60,369 nt of DNA from Oceanobacter sp. 1_MG-2023 (GCF_030689025.1 NZ_JAUYWA010000023.1:1-60369), one strand, 5' to 3'; positions 25,496 through 33,238 are shown, counted from the first letter of the stretch. Program-made: numbers and translations. The notes: a model not told the origin generated them from the sequence alone.

Positions 25496-25852
25496 TTATG
25501 CGGCCATAGAGAACGCCAGCCTCTGCACCAACAGCCTGAGCGCCCGCTCACGGTTGCGATACAGAGTACGGCGCGTCATACGACACGCCCGGCACTTTTG
25601 TTCGATGCTGGCGTCCCTGTGGAGCCAGAACTCCTGCACCGCTGCCTTTGGCCCGGCAGGCAACTCAGCCACCGCCTGATCGGTATCCAGCGTCTCTGCC
25701 GTCCAGAGATCCACCGACCCCGACGACCCAACACCACCACCAATTGAACCAGACCAATCCACCCGCGCATACCCGCGGGATCCTGATGCGGAATCCTCAA
25801 CTGCTGCAGCCCAGCGATCCAACCGGCTGACCATGTCATCAAATTTAGTCAT
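25496..25852 (-). CDS. Late antiterminator, Q-like
   Basis: 118 residues from ATG 25852 (25858 also possible). The C-terminal part, KCRACRMTRRTLYRNRERAL, is a helix-turn-helix of the kind seen in the antiterminator Q family (CR...SRRTLYRR.D.A). The preceding AAVQEFWLHRDASIEQKC also fits. Two cysteines in KCRAC may bind zinc. The gene is placed exactly as Q is in lambda: after replication genes and before a promoter, terminators and lysis genes. It would let polymerase pass the two terminators. Confidence 0.7.
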   Translation of the reverse strand: MTKFDDMVSRLDRWAAAVEDSASGSRGYARVDWSGSIGGGVGSSGSVDLWTAETLDTDQAVAELPAGPKAAVQEFWLHRDASIEQKCRACRMTRRTLYRNRERALRLLVQRLAFSMAA

Positions 25853-26157
25853 ACGCACTCCAACACAAAAAAAATAACAATAAATAACAGGCCTAGGGAG
25901 GCCTAGGGTTAGGCCTAGGGGTAGTACATTGGTAAGTCATTGATAATTAAGTAAAAGCCTAGGGGCCTAGGGGGCCTAGGGGTATTTCCTCGTGCGTGAG
26001 AAAAAAAAATAACAGAACGAAAAACCTTAAAAATATACGCGCGCGCGGGCGCGGGCGCAAAACCCCTAGGCCTATAGGCTTTTCTTTTGGAATCAATAAC
26101 TTAGACCCTAGGCCTACCCCTAGGCCTACCCTAGGCCCCCTAGGCCTAACGGGCGTT
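25853..26157. repeat. Eleven CCTAGG palindromes in 253 bp, nested inverted repeats; candidate origin
   Basis: This gene-free stretch holds CCTAGG at 25892, 25902, 25914, 25958, 25966, 25975, 26065, 26107, 26119, 26130 and 26139, plus CCTATAGG at 26071. Most are in the longer form GGCCTAGGG or its complement. The left group (25890-25923) and the right group (26101-26150) are inverted relative to one another, as are 25953-25980 and 26061-26083 inside them. Between lie AT-rich runs (25924-25955, 26001-26035) and an alternating CGCGCG tract (26038-26058). Iterons plus AT-rich DNA next to primase and helicase genes suggest a replication origin, but this is inference. Confidence 0.7.
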
Positions 26158-27834
26158 TTATGCACCATTGCTGTGCATATCTTCGGCATTCAGCCCGGAT
26201 TGCTCTCGAAATTCCCAAACACAGTCGGTCACCCACTGGATCTGGCTCTTGGAATCCGGTTTTTTGTGCAGCACGAAAAATGTCCCCTTTCGTTCGCGCC
26301 GATTGATGACGGTGGGCGTGGGAGGATCATACCATTTTACCGACGATCGGCGCTTCTCTCTGGCGCTCAGTGCGGCACTGAATTTTTCCCGCGTCATCAA
26401 CCGTTCATTCCCCTCCCGGCACCACTTCACATAGACCCTATAGAGGTCATCAGACAAACACGTATGGTATGGGGCATCCAGATTACCCGCCGCCCACTCA
26501 CGATAAAACGACTCCCAGGACGGCAAACCAAAATCGATCAACCGCTGCTTCTCTGGTGTCATCGGCGCTTCCGAGTACTGATCAAAATCAGCCAGGTCAA
26601 TCCTCAACAGCCACCCCAAAAACGCCGCCGGGCCACCGTTATTGATCTCCCAACTGACCAGGTTCTTCAGATCCGGGTCAATTTTCTTCTTTGGCCAGAT
26701 CACCAAAAACCGCCGGTCGCTGGTCTCAACCGGGAACGGCTGGATCTCGTTACTCAGAAACACCGCGTTCATGTGGTTCGCTTCTTCCCAGCCACTGACG
26801 AATTTCTTCTCGATCCGGGTCGTTTCGCCCGTAATGAGCTGCTTGATGGTGCCCATCTGATTGTATTTGCTCGACCGGCTGAAAATTTCCTCAAACAGGC
26901 CATACAGCAGATTGCTCTGCCAGTCGGTATATGCCGACTCCATCTGGTGCTGACCCAGCGTCGCGGAATACTCCCCATACAGCGGGCGCATCACACCATC
27001 AAAGAAAAGACTCTTGCCCGACCCCTGCACCTCAGAGTGCATCAAAACCGCCGTTCTCAACTTGGCCCCGACATGCTGCAGCGGGTATGCCAGCCAGCGC
27101 GTGAGCCATGTCCAGACATGATCATCCTGATTACAGAGCGACCACAACAACGCCCGAATGCCCCGGCACGCATCATCATTTTGCACCGGCTCCAGCGGCA
27201 GCCCCCGGAACATATTGATATGGGTATCCGGGTCTGATCGTTGCGTTGGGTCAAACACCAGATTTTTCTTGAGCACCACCTTCCGCTCTGGCGCCGTGTT
27301 CCAGTGGTCGAACGCCACCGGGATCATGCATTTGAGATCATCCATCCCAATGACCTGGCGCAATTCCGAATCCCACACCGTCCGCGACGGCTCCAGATAA
27401 ACAAACCGCTCCAACGCCCGATCAATCCCCGGAACCCCTCGTTTACGGGCGGCACGCACCGCGCTCTGAATGTCCTCATCCGCGATCTGGCGCTTGCCTT
27501 CCGCGTCCAGCCATTCCTGACCCAGTTTTTTACCGACCAGGCGCTTGAATGCAGCAACCTTGATTTTGGTCTGTTTGTGAGCGTCCCAGATATTGCCATC
27601 TGGGTAGATTAGGGCGAACCGAGCCATGAGATCCTTGATGGTGAACGGCTCGGATTCCGTCACCGCCGGAACCTCTTCAGGTTCAGAGGGCGCGGGAGAT
27701 GGCACAAAATCGTCCGGATCATTCGACGCCATCAACCGCCCTACTGCCGACTCAATTTGATGTTTTACCGCGTCCAACCCGGCACCGCAGTGCAGGTCAT
27801 TAAAATCGGAATACGCTCGAATTTTATCTGCCAT
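26158..27834 (-). CDS. Replicative helicase, SF3/D5-like (DUF5906)
   Basis: 558 residues from ATG 27834 (TAATG overlap). Walker A is in HSEVQGSGKSLFFDGVM near residue 290; YGLFEEIFSR holds the Walker B-type acidic pair; then KQLITGETTRIEKKF and MNAVFLSNEIQPFPVETSDR (sensor, Asn and Arg finger) follow, as in viral SF3-type helicases of the P4-alpha/DUF5906 kind. The first 30 residues (IRAYSDFNDLHCGAGLDAVK) are the DFNDL end of a Toprim domain, normally attached to a primase. The CCTAGG cluster follows the stop. Confidence 0.85.
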   Translation of the reverse strand: MADKIRAYSDFNDLHCGAGLDAVKHQIESAVGRLMASNDPDDFVPSPAPSEPEEVPAVTESEPFTIKDLMARFALIYPDGNIWDAHKQTKIKVAAFKRLVGKKLGQEWLDAEGKRQIADEDIQSAVRAARKRGVPGIDRALERFVYLEPSRTVWDSELRQVIGMDDLKCMIPVAFDHWNTAPERKVVLKKNLVFDPTQRSDPDTHINMFRGLPLEPVQNDDACRGIRALLWSLCNQDDHVWTWLTRWLAYPLQHVGAKLRTAVLMHSEVQGSGKSLFFDGVMRPLYGEYSATLGQHQMESAYTDWQSNLLYGLFEEIFSRSSKYNQMGTIKQLITGETTRIEKKFVSGWEEANHMNAVFLSNEIQPFPVETSDRRFLVIWPKKKIDPDLKNLVSWEINNGGPAAFLGWLLRIDLADFDQYSEAPMTPEKQRLIDFGLPSWESFYREWAAGNLDAPYHTCLSDDLYRVYVKWCREGNERLMTREKFSAALSAREKRRSSVKWYDPPTPTVINRRERKGTFFVLHKKPDSKSQIQWVTDCVWEFREQSGLNAEDMHSNGA

Positions 27835-28898
27835 TACGCGGCCTCCTGCTGACCAGGCATCACCGACCAATCCGGAGACACCACCACCGCGTTTTTACCC
27901 GCAGCAGCACGAGCAGCAAATTCAGCGCCTGGGTTCTTGCCATCGGTCGTTTCGTCGTCATCGGCACATATCAACAGCGGTTGAGCGGGATTGCTGGCAG
28001 CCACGGCATTTACCACTGTAACCAGATTGCCCGCGTCGATGCAGGCAAACACCGTCCGCCCGGTCGCCTCATGGACGCTCGCGGCCGTGGCATAGCCCTC
28101 AGCAAAACACCACACGCTGCCCTCTCCGGGCAACAGAGCCAAACAACCGCTTTTCTCTCCATGGCGCGGGAACGACTTTGTACCGGATTTGTAAATCATC
28201 TGTACCGATCGGATGGCCCCATCTGGGCCGACCAGCGGCAGTACAAAATCCCCCGGGCTCAATTTGCGCACACTGCGGCGTTCCTTGCGATCGGCATCCA
28301 TGCGGTTGAACTCAACAAAAAATGATTTGATGTGTTCTCCGGTCACGATCCAAGATCCCTCATCAAAATCATCCACAACCAGCAACACCGGCAACGCCAC
28401 GATATACCCGCAGTGGTAGCCGACCCGCTTGCGCTGCAGATACGGACTGACCTGCTCTGGGTTTTGGTTTTCGCTCAGCCACTGGCACAGCTTCTGGCAG
28501 CCAATGGCCACCAGGTCGGCCATTCGGCGGCGCCAGGCGGCCTCTTCGGCCAGCTGCTGTTGAGCCACCCGCCGACGCTCTGCCATTTCGGCAGCGTATC
28601 GCTGACGATCGGCGTCGTTGCGGTCGTCTGGCTTGAGTTGCCATCCGGCACTTTGAGCCGCCTTGATGAGCGTGCCCAGCCCGACACCACCACTGGCCTT
28701 GATGCTGCGCCAGGCGCTTTTGCAGTCCTTTGGCTTGTACTTGTCTGATCCTTGACTCCAGCGGTCGAACAACTCGAACCCCGCATCGGCCAGTTCGGCT
28801 TTCAGCGCCATGCCAATCTGGATCCACTCATCGCGGGCGGTATCTGGCGACACAAACGACAGCGCCTCATCTATTTCTGCCATTGTCAGATCACGCAT
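27834..28898 (-). CDS. Primase with PriCT-2 and Toprim domains
   Basis: 354 residues from ATG 28898 (GAGGGG upstream; a GTG at 28904 is possible). The N-terminal PriCT_2 module spans residues 1-80 (SPDTARDEWIQIGMALKAEL, DKYKPKDCKSAWRSIKASGG). A coiled coil follows. The Toprim part has EGYATAASVHEATGRTVFAC near residue 270 and LLICADDDETTDGKNPG, with the acidic triad in ADDD. The last part of the normal Toprim domain (DFNDL) is found only at the start of the next gene, reached by TAATG overlap. Confidence 0.82.
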   Translation of the reverse strand: MRDLTMAEIDEALSFVSPDTARDEWIQIGMALKAELADAGFELFDRWSQGSDKYKPKDCKSAWRSIKASGGVGLGTLIKAAQSAGWQLKPDDRNDADRQRYAAEMAERRRVAQQQLAEEAAWRRRMADLVAIGCQKLCQWLSENQNPEQVSPYLQRKRVGYHCGYIVALPVLLVVDDFDEGSWIVTGEHIKSFFVEFNRMDADRKERRSVRKLSPGDFVLPLVGPDGAIRSVQMIYKSGTKSFPRHGEKSGCLALLPGEGSVWCFAEGYATAASVHEATGRTVFACIDAGNLVTVVNAVAASNPAQPLLICADDDETTDGKNPGAEFAARAAAGKNAVVVSPDWSVMPGQQEAA

Positions 28899-29349
28899 GG
28901 TCACCCCTCAGCTGATCACAGCGGTACAGCACCGCAGCCAGTGCCCGCTGCAACTCATTCGATGCAGCCTCCAACCGACGCCATTCGTCGTCATCCACTC
29001 GCCCATCGTCAATCGCATCTCTCACCTCACGGATCATTTTGCCCGTGGTATCGAACAGCTCCAGAGCGTTGTCGAGCACAGCCTCATCACTGGCCAGGCC
29101 ATCAAACGACAGGCGCGGGAGCATCAGGCACTCCAGCTCATCACCCACCGCATCCAAAATGGCAGCGTCACGAGTGGATCGATAGGTGCCGACCAGGTGC
29201 CGGATATTGACATACGATCCCGGCTGGTCCGGGTTTAGCGCATTGCGGAACGATTGCGCATTCCAGCCATACTTTGCAGCCAGCGCTGCCTGAGTCCAGT
29301 TGGAACGGGCAATGGCCTGAACTAGAGAAACCTCGATCCGATCATCCAT
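28891..29349 (-). CDS. CII-like phage regulatory protein (CP76 family)
   Basis: 152 residues from ATG 29349 (GAGG eight bases upstream). QAALAAKYGWNAQSFRNALN followed by PDQP is the pattern of the CII/CP76 family (helix-turn-helix then NPDQP), and ECLMLPRLSF fits the family's LP motif. CII-type proteins switch on lysogeny promoters and act with DNA replication genes. It lies between the cro-like and primase genes, as cII does in lambda. It overlaps the primase start. Confidence 0.72.
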   Translation of the reverse strand: MDDRIEVSLVQAIARSNWTQAALAAKYGWNAQSFRNALNPDQPGSYVNIRHLVGTYRSTRDAAILDAVGDELECLMLPRLSFDGLASDEAVLDNALELFDTTGKMIREVRDAIDDGRVDDDEWRRLEAASNELQRALAAVLYRCDQLRGDHA

Positions 29350-29388
29350 TTTGTACCTCACATTTATTTATCTGCCACGAAAATTTGA

Positions 29389-29610
29389 TTACGCAGCCTC
29401 ATCAGCCAAACTAGAGTCAGCCTCTATACAGCGCCGACGATAAAGATCTGCGATTTTTTCGCACACCGAATAGCGCGGATCGACGCGCTGGTTTCGAATC
29501 CGATTGATTGTGGTCTGAGCTGAGCCACAAAAATCAGCGATCTCGCGCTCGCTGACATCAGCAGCAATCAGCGCCTCAATCATTTTGGATACATGAACAT
29601 GATAAAACAT
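29389..29610 (-). CDS. Cro-like repressor
   Basis: 73 residues. A helix-turn-helix runs from SEREIADFCGSAQTTINRIR (residues 20-39), followed by NQRVDPRYSVCEKIADLYRR. The first codon at 29610 has AGGGGG upstream. It is divergent from the CI-like gene and separated from it by an operator region, the standard place of cro. It would shut off repressor synthesis during lytic growth. Confidence 0.75.
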   Translation of the reverse strand: MFYHVHVSKMIEALIAADVSEREIADFCGSAQTTINRIRNQRVDPRYSVCEKIADLYRRRCIEADSSLADEAA

Positions 29611-29694
29611 AAAAACCCCCTACGCGGATATGCATTGCATAATAATGCCAATATGCATTGGAGTGCAACGCCTTTTTTGGCAGATAATGCGCAA
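29611..29694. promoter_or_regulatory. Immunity operator region OR with pR and pRM
   Basis: pR (minus strand): TTGCAC (29668-29663), 18-base spacer, TATTAT (29644-29639). pRM (plus): GATAAT at 29683-29688 with a poor -35, as expected for an activated promoter. Operator half-sites ATGCATT occur at 29629-29637 and 29652-29659 together with TTGCA at 29664-29668. The pRM start should fall on the A of the CI ATG at 29695, so the mRNA would be leaderless. The same half-sites recur at 30849-30908. Confidence 0.65.
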
Positions 29695-30351
29695 ATGACT
29701 CAAAACACGATTAGCGACAACATCAAACGATTACTCAGGGCCAGAGAATGGTCAGAAACTCGCCTGTCTGAAGAAAGTGGCGTGCATCAGACCACCATCA
29801 ACCGGATCGTTAAGGGCGCGATCCGGAGCACAGGCATTAAAAATCTGGAAAAAATTGCAGCAGCCCTGAGAGTTAGCACCGCCGAACTGACCGGCGCAGC
29901 CCCCTCTGTCGTCAGCGAACAACCTACAAAATACCAAACCACCAACACAGCACTCAGCGCCATCGAGGGCCTGAAAGTGCCAGTTGTAGACTGGGCGATC
30001 CTGGGCGATCAAATCCCCGCCAGCATCATGTCGAGACGGGACATCATTTGCCCGGTGCCCCATGGGCCAGGAACAGTTGCCGTCACGGTACAGGGGCTGG
30101 CGATGCAGGCACCCCAGGGTCGCAGCTACAGCCCAGGAACACTGATTTTTATTGACCCGAACCAAACAAATGCGATCAAATCAGGCGACCCGATCGTTGC
30201 ACTGCTCAGCAACAGCAGCACAGCAACATTCAGGATCTACTACAAAGAGGGCGCCACCGAATACCTGATGCCGTTGAACCTGGGGTTCCCGCCCACGCTG
30301 AGCGAGCCGTTCCAGATACTCGGAAAAGTCATCGGCGCTTGGAGCCAATAA
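29695..30351 (+). CDS. CI-like prophage repressor lacking self-cleavage residues
   Basis: 218 residues. N-terminal helix-turn-helix: RLSEESGVHQTTINRIVKG (residues 23-41). The C-terminal half aligns along its whole length with lambda CI, ending QILGKVIGAW against VVGKVIASQW. But the cleavage pair Ala-Gly is Leu103-Gly104 (DWAILGDQIP), the nucleophile Ser is Ala136 (VQGLAMQAP against EGNSM), and the Lys region reads TFRIYYKEG (residues 178-186) against TFKKL. I chose ATG 29695 because homology begins there; it should be leaderless. Prediction: it dimerises and represses but cannot cut itself. A membrane-protein gene follows 19 bases downstream. Confidence 0.85.
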   Translation: MTQNTISDNIKRLLRAREWSETRLSEESGVHQTTINRIVKGAIRSTGIKNLEKIAAALRVSTAELTGAAPSVVSEQPTKYQTTNTALSAIEGLKVPVVDWAILGDQIPASIMSRRDIICPVPHGPGTVAVTVQGLAMQAPQGRSYSPGTLIFIDPNQTNAIKSGDPIVALLSNSSTATFRIYYKEGATEYLMPLNLGFPPTLSEPFQILGKVIGAWSQ

Positions 30352-30370
30352 ACAAACAAGGAATAGACAG

Positions 30371-30679
30371 ATGATCAAACAGTTTGAGCACCTTCTGATC
30401 CAGATCCTGAGAGCGGCGAACCTGCTGCAAATCGCGTTCTGGATTATCCTGGCATTCAAGTTATCGAAATCACAACCCATTGAATTACAAACAATAATTA
30501 TCATAACCACGACCATAGCCAGCATGATTGTTGCCGGATTTGTAGCACTGGCCATGCAAACTCTTGACAGCATCAAACAGCAAGAAGAAACCGCCACCGC
30601 GATGCACAAAAATATCCGATCACTCAACAACACCGCGATGAGAATCGAAAAACGACTCATCGAAAAACAATCGTCATAA
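30371..30679 (+). CDS. Lysogenically expressed small membrane protein
   Basis: 102 residues. Two spans: LLQIAFWIILAFKL (residues about 18-32) and IIIITTTIASMIVAGFVALA (about 43-62), then a soluble helix of about 40 residues (IKQQEETATAMHKNIRSLNN). It starts 19 bases after the repressor stop with AAGGAA upstream, so it is probably cotranscribed from pRM and expressed in the lysogen. In other phages this position often holds exclusion or immunity genes. No family recognised. Confidence 0.65.
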   Translation: MIKQFEHLLIQILRAANLLQIAFWIILAFKLSKSQPIELQTIIIITTTIASMIVAGFVALAMQTLDSIKQQEETATAMHKNIRSLNNTAMRIEKRLIEKQSS

Positions 30680-30920
30680 CCCCAAGCCCCACTCAGAAAA
30701 CCACTCTCCAGCGCCCTAGCGCCACGCAGTTATAATACGGCCATTGCGAGCATCCGCTCGGAATGGCCCGTCGCACCCCCACCAGACCGCACCGATCCAC
30801 CCTCTACACTGCCTATCCACACCCATGCAGCACTACTGCGCTAAAAAAAATGCATTTAAGCCTTGAAACAGGCAAAGCACTTATGCATTATTAATGCATT
30901 AGCAATGCATGAGGCCGAAA
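30680..30920 (+). promoter_or_regulatory. Left operator/promoter region (OL, pL-like)
   Basis: No gene fits in this 241-base gap. Promoter: TTGAAA (30863-30868), 17-base spacer, CATTAT (30886-30891). Operator half-sites overlap it: ATGCATT at 30850-30856 and 30884-30890, and AATGCAT at 30893-30899 and 30905-30911. ATGCATT-ATT-AATGCAT (30884-30900) is an almost perfect palindrome. The same half-sites appear at the Cro/CI switch. A lone TATAAT at 30732-30737 lacks a good -35. This should drive the early plus-strand operon under repressor control. Confidence 0.65.
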
Positions 30921-31130
30921 ATGATTATTCTAGCCCACCCAACGCTGCGTCTGTTCGACGCCGACAACAACACACACACACACCAGCGCCTGAAAGAGAA
31001 CGGCCTGATCCCGGTGGTATCCGGTCGGGTGGTTCGGCTGCAGCAAACCCGCCCGCCCCGCCAGCCCGCTACCGTCATTGACCTGTATTCAATGGATGAC
31101 GACGGCCCATTTGGAGGTGATGCAGCATGA
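30921..31130 (+). CDS. First early-operon protein, unknown
   Basis: 69 residues from ATG 30921, with GAGG seven bases upstream. It contains a histidine/threonine-rich run (NNTHTHQRLKENG) and ends in an acidic tail (YSMDDDGPFGGDAA). No domain recognised. As the first gene behind the pL-like promoter it occupies the place of an early regulator, but there is no N-like arginine motif, so I assign none. Confidence 0.6.
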   Translation: MIILAHPTLRLFDADNNTHTHQRLKENGLIPVVSGRVVRLQQTRPPRQPATVIDLYSMDDDGPFGGDAA

Positions 31131-31420
31131 ACACAACGTTATCAACGAGAATCAATGCGACTCTGGATTTCGATATCGACAACCACGTCGTAACGCTGAG
31201 GGCAGCACAAAAACCCCGCGAAATCACGATCAAATCCGGGATTTTTACACTGCACACCTGTCCGGAGAATATCCATTTCAACGACACGCTATTCATGATG
31301 AGCATCAATTCATCCTCCACCCCAGAGCACACGGGGCCATTCAGCGAAATCACCTATACCGCGTTGAAAAACGCGGTGAAACGGCTGACCGACTTTATCA
31401 ATCAAGGACCTGAGTTATGA
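31127..31420 (+). CDS. Early phage protein, unknown
   Basis: 97 residues. ATGA overlap with the upstream gene and GGAGGTGATG before the start support it. Strand-rich first half (INATLDFDIDNHVVTLRAAQ), helix near the end (ITYTALKNAVKRLTDFINQ). No recognised family. Confidence 0.6.
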   Translation: MNTTLSTRINATLDFDIDNHVVTLRAAQKPREITIKSGIFTLHTCPENIHFNDTLFMMSINSSSTPEHTGPFSEITYTALKNAVKRLTDFINQGPEL

Positions 31421-31686
31421 CCGGATACACCAGCCTGTCGGCCACCGCGCGAAAACTGGGAGTAACCCCCCATAAGCTAAAAATGCTGTTGGCGGACGAC
31501 CTGGCGATCAACCAGGGAAGAGACAAAATCTGGCGGCCGACAGGCCGCGCCCAGAATTTGATTCTGCCGTTATATCAGTCGGTGGAAACCGGCACCGGTA
31601 CCCGCGAAACGCTCACGCTGATGGTTACTGAACGCGGCTACCGTTATTGCGAACGGCTGTTAGCCAACCGGAAACGCGCAGCATGA
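31417..31686 (+). CDS. KilAC-like DNA-binding protein (antirepressor C-domain only)
   Basis: 89 residues. SATARKLGVTPHKLKMLLADDLAINQG... IWRPTGRAQNLILPL... TLMVTERGYRYCERLL follows the order of the KilAC/ANT fold: a short HTH, a wing-like segment, then a closing strand and helix around GYRY. In phage antirepressors this domain is usually C-terminal to a Bro or Rha domain; here it stands alone. It may still act on gene control. ATGA overlap upstream. Confidence 0.6.
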   Translation: MTGYTSLSATARKLGVTPHKLKMLLADDLAINQGRDKIWRPTGRAQNLILPLYQSVETGTGTRETLTLMVTERGYRYCERLLANRKRAA

Positions 31687-31895
31687 AATGGCAGCGAACG
31701 AACAAATACGTCCAGCGGACAGAGGATGGCCAGTATGTCGTTTCAGCCTCCCGCGTCCGCAATGAGTGGCGATTTGTCGCTCATAACCGAGGAACCCTGC
31801 TCGACGTTACGGATAACGCCGAGCACGCTCGCGAGATTTGCGAGCAGCACGCCACAGCACCCGGCGTAAAACCACGCGAACCGGCGCAGCAGTAA
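31683..31895 (+). CDS. Early phage protein, unknown
   Basis: 70 residues from ATG 31683 (ATGA overlap with the KilAC-like gene). The sequence contains a compact basic module (KWQRTNKYVQRTEDGQYVVS, then WRFVAHN), suggestive of a small beta-sheet fold, and a polar tail. No family recognised. Confidence 0.55.
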   Translation: MKWQRTNKYVQRTEDGQYVVSASRVRNEWRFVAHNRGTLLDVTDNAEHAREICEQHATAPGVKPREPAQQ

Positions 31896-31940
31896 CCGGA
31901 AACCCAGCCGCAACCGACTATCCGGTATCGCCGGACAGTT

Positions 31941-31966
31941 CCCGCCCGGCGCAATGCCGGGCACCA
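31941..31966 (+). repeat. Hairpin repeat copy 1 (GCCCGGC-GCAA-TGCCGGGC)
   Basis: The 26-base sequence is identical to 33273-33298. It folds into a seven-pair stem with a GCAA loop. It is followed by no T run, so it is not an intrinsic terminator. A second, smaller hairpin (CCGGTATCGCCGG, 31921-31933) precedes it. Confidence 0.75.
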
Positions 31967-31995
31967 CTACCAACAAACGAAAAACGAGGTAACCC

Positions 31996-32361
31996 ATGGC
32001 AACACGACCCGATTTATTTAACGCCACCATTGCTCAGCTCCGCAACGGCGCCACCCAGAACGAGGCCAGCGAGCTGATGGCCGAGCTGGTACAGGCCTGC
32101 CGCGACACCAACAAAGTGGGCGAACTGACACTGAAAATCAAAGTACGGCCGGATGGCAACAGCGGTCAGTACTTTCTTGAAGACCAGGTGAGCATCAACG
32201 CGCCCAAACCAGAGCGCGGGAAAACCCTGTTCTTCGGCACCCCTGAGGGCAACCTCAGCCGTACCGACCCCAACCAAGGCGAGCTGAAACTCCGTGACGT
32301 TTCGGACAACACCGAAACGCGCTCGCTGGCTGACGATCAGCCGGTCATCAAGGCCATTTAA
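31996..32361 (+). CDS. Early phage protein upstream of DUF2303 gene
   Basis: 121 residues from ATG 31996, with GAGG upstream. Helical first part (ATQNEASELMAELVQACRDT), then a strand-rich part (LTLKIKVRPDGNSGQYFLED). Genes of this shape commonly precede the DUF2303 gene in phage early operons. Function unknown. Confidence 0.6.
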   Translation: MATRPDLFNATIAQLRNGATQNEASELMAELVQACRDTNKVGELTLKIKVRPDGNSGQYFLEDQVSINAPKPERGKTLFFGTPEGNLSRTDPNQGELKLRDVSDNTETRSLADDQPVIKAI

Positions 32362-32395
32362 CCACCACTACCCCACTACCAATAAAGGAACCGAA

Positions 32396-33238
32396 ATGAC
32401 AGCCACAACGATTGAACTGAAAAACCCGCTGGATCTGGTCAAGCTGGGCAAAGACCAAGTGCAAGTTCTGGAAATCGACGGCCTGCCAGTGCTGATCAGC
32501 CCGGATCACCTGAACCTGAATTTTCAGACTCTGGCAGAACTGGACGAATTCCGTGAAACCCCGCGCCAGCTGTGCGGCTCTGTTCAGTTGCACACTGCCC
32601 AGGCATTCATCGATTACGTCAACGATTTTTCTGACGAGCACACCGCCATTTTCGTTGACGAAGAAAACGCCCACTTCGTCGCCGTGATCGACTACCACCG
32701 CAGCATCGATCAACCGCGCCACGGCAACCACACCGCGACATTCGAATGCCAGAAGACCGATGAGTGGTCGGTATGGATGAAGAACAACGGCGAAAAAATG
32801 ACCCAGGAAGAATTCGCGCTGTTTATCGAAGACAACGCGGACGAAATCACCGTGCCGTCTGCTGCTGAGATGCTGGAAGTTGCCCTCACCATCAAAGCCA
32901 ACACGACCTGCGAATTCCGCCAGAGCCAACGGCTGGACAACGGCCAGATCCAGCTGACCTACAACGAAGTGATCGATGGCCGTGCGGGCGCGTCTGGCCA
33001 GCTCGATATTCCGCAAGAAATCACCATCGCCATGCAGCCGTTCCAGGGCAGCGACAGCTATACCCGCAAGGCCCGATTCCGCTACCGGATCTCCCACGGG
33101 AAACTGGCCATGTGGTACGACCTGCTGCGTCCCCAAAAATGCATTGAGGAAGCCGTGAAAGACACACTGAGCAAAATCCAAGACCCGGAAAACGGCGTAA
33201 CAGTCAGCCGTTTCTACTTCGGCCGCCCACCGTGCTAA
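32396..33238 (+). CDS. DUF2303 (YfdQ-like) protein
   Basis: 280 residues from ATG 32396 (AAAGGAA upstream). Segments LCGSVQLHTAQAFIDYVNDF, AVIDYHRSIDQPRHGNHTAT and ERLHGD-like C-terminal parts, including EEFALFIEDNADEI, match DUF2303, a protein conserved in phage early regions beside recombination or anti-restriction genes. Its biochemical role is unknown. A terminator-less hairpin repeat lies on each side of this and the preceding gene. Confidence 0.8.
   Translation: MTATTIELKNPLDLVKLGKDQVQVLEIDGLPVLISPDHLNLNFQTLAELDEFRETPRQLCGSVQLHTAQAFIDYVNDFSDEHTAIFVDEENAHFVAVIDYHRSIDQPRHGNHTATFECQKTDEWSVWMKNNGEKMTQEEFALFIEDNADEITVPSAAEMLEVALTIKANTTCEFRQSQRLDNGQIQLTYNEVIDGRAGASGQLDIPQEITIAMQPFQGSDSYTRKARFRYRISHGKLAMWYDLLRPQKCIEEAVKDTLSKIQDPENGVTVSRFYFGRPPC

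Noticed and set aside
25996..27237. A 413-codon open frame on the plus strand across the CCTAGG cluster
   Set aside because: It is antisense to the helicase gene, has no ribosome site, and its protein is low in recognisable structure and rich in R, P and I typical of shadow frames.
30732..30790. A small RNA behind a lone TATAAT
   Set aside because: No -35, and no hairpin with a T run follows.
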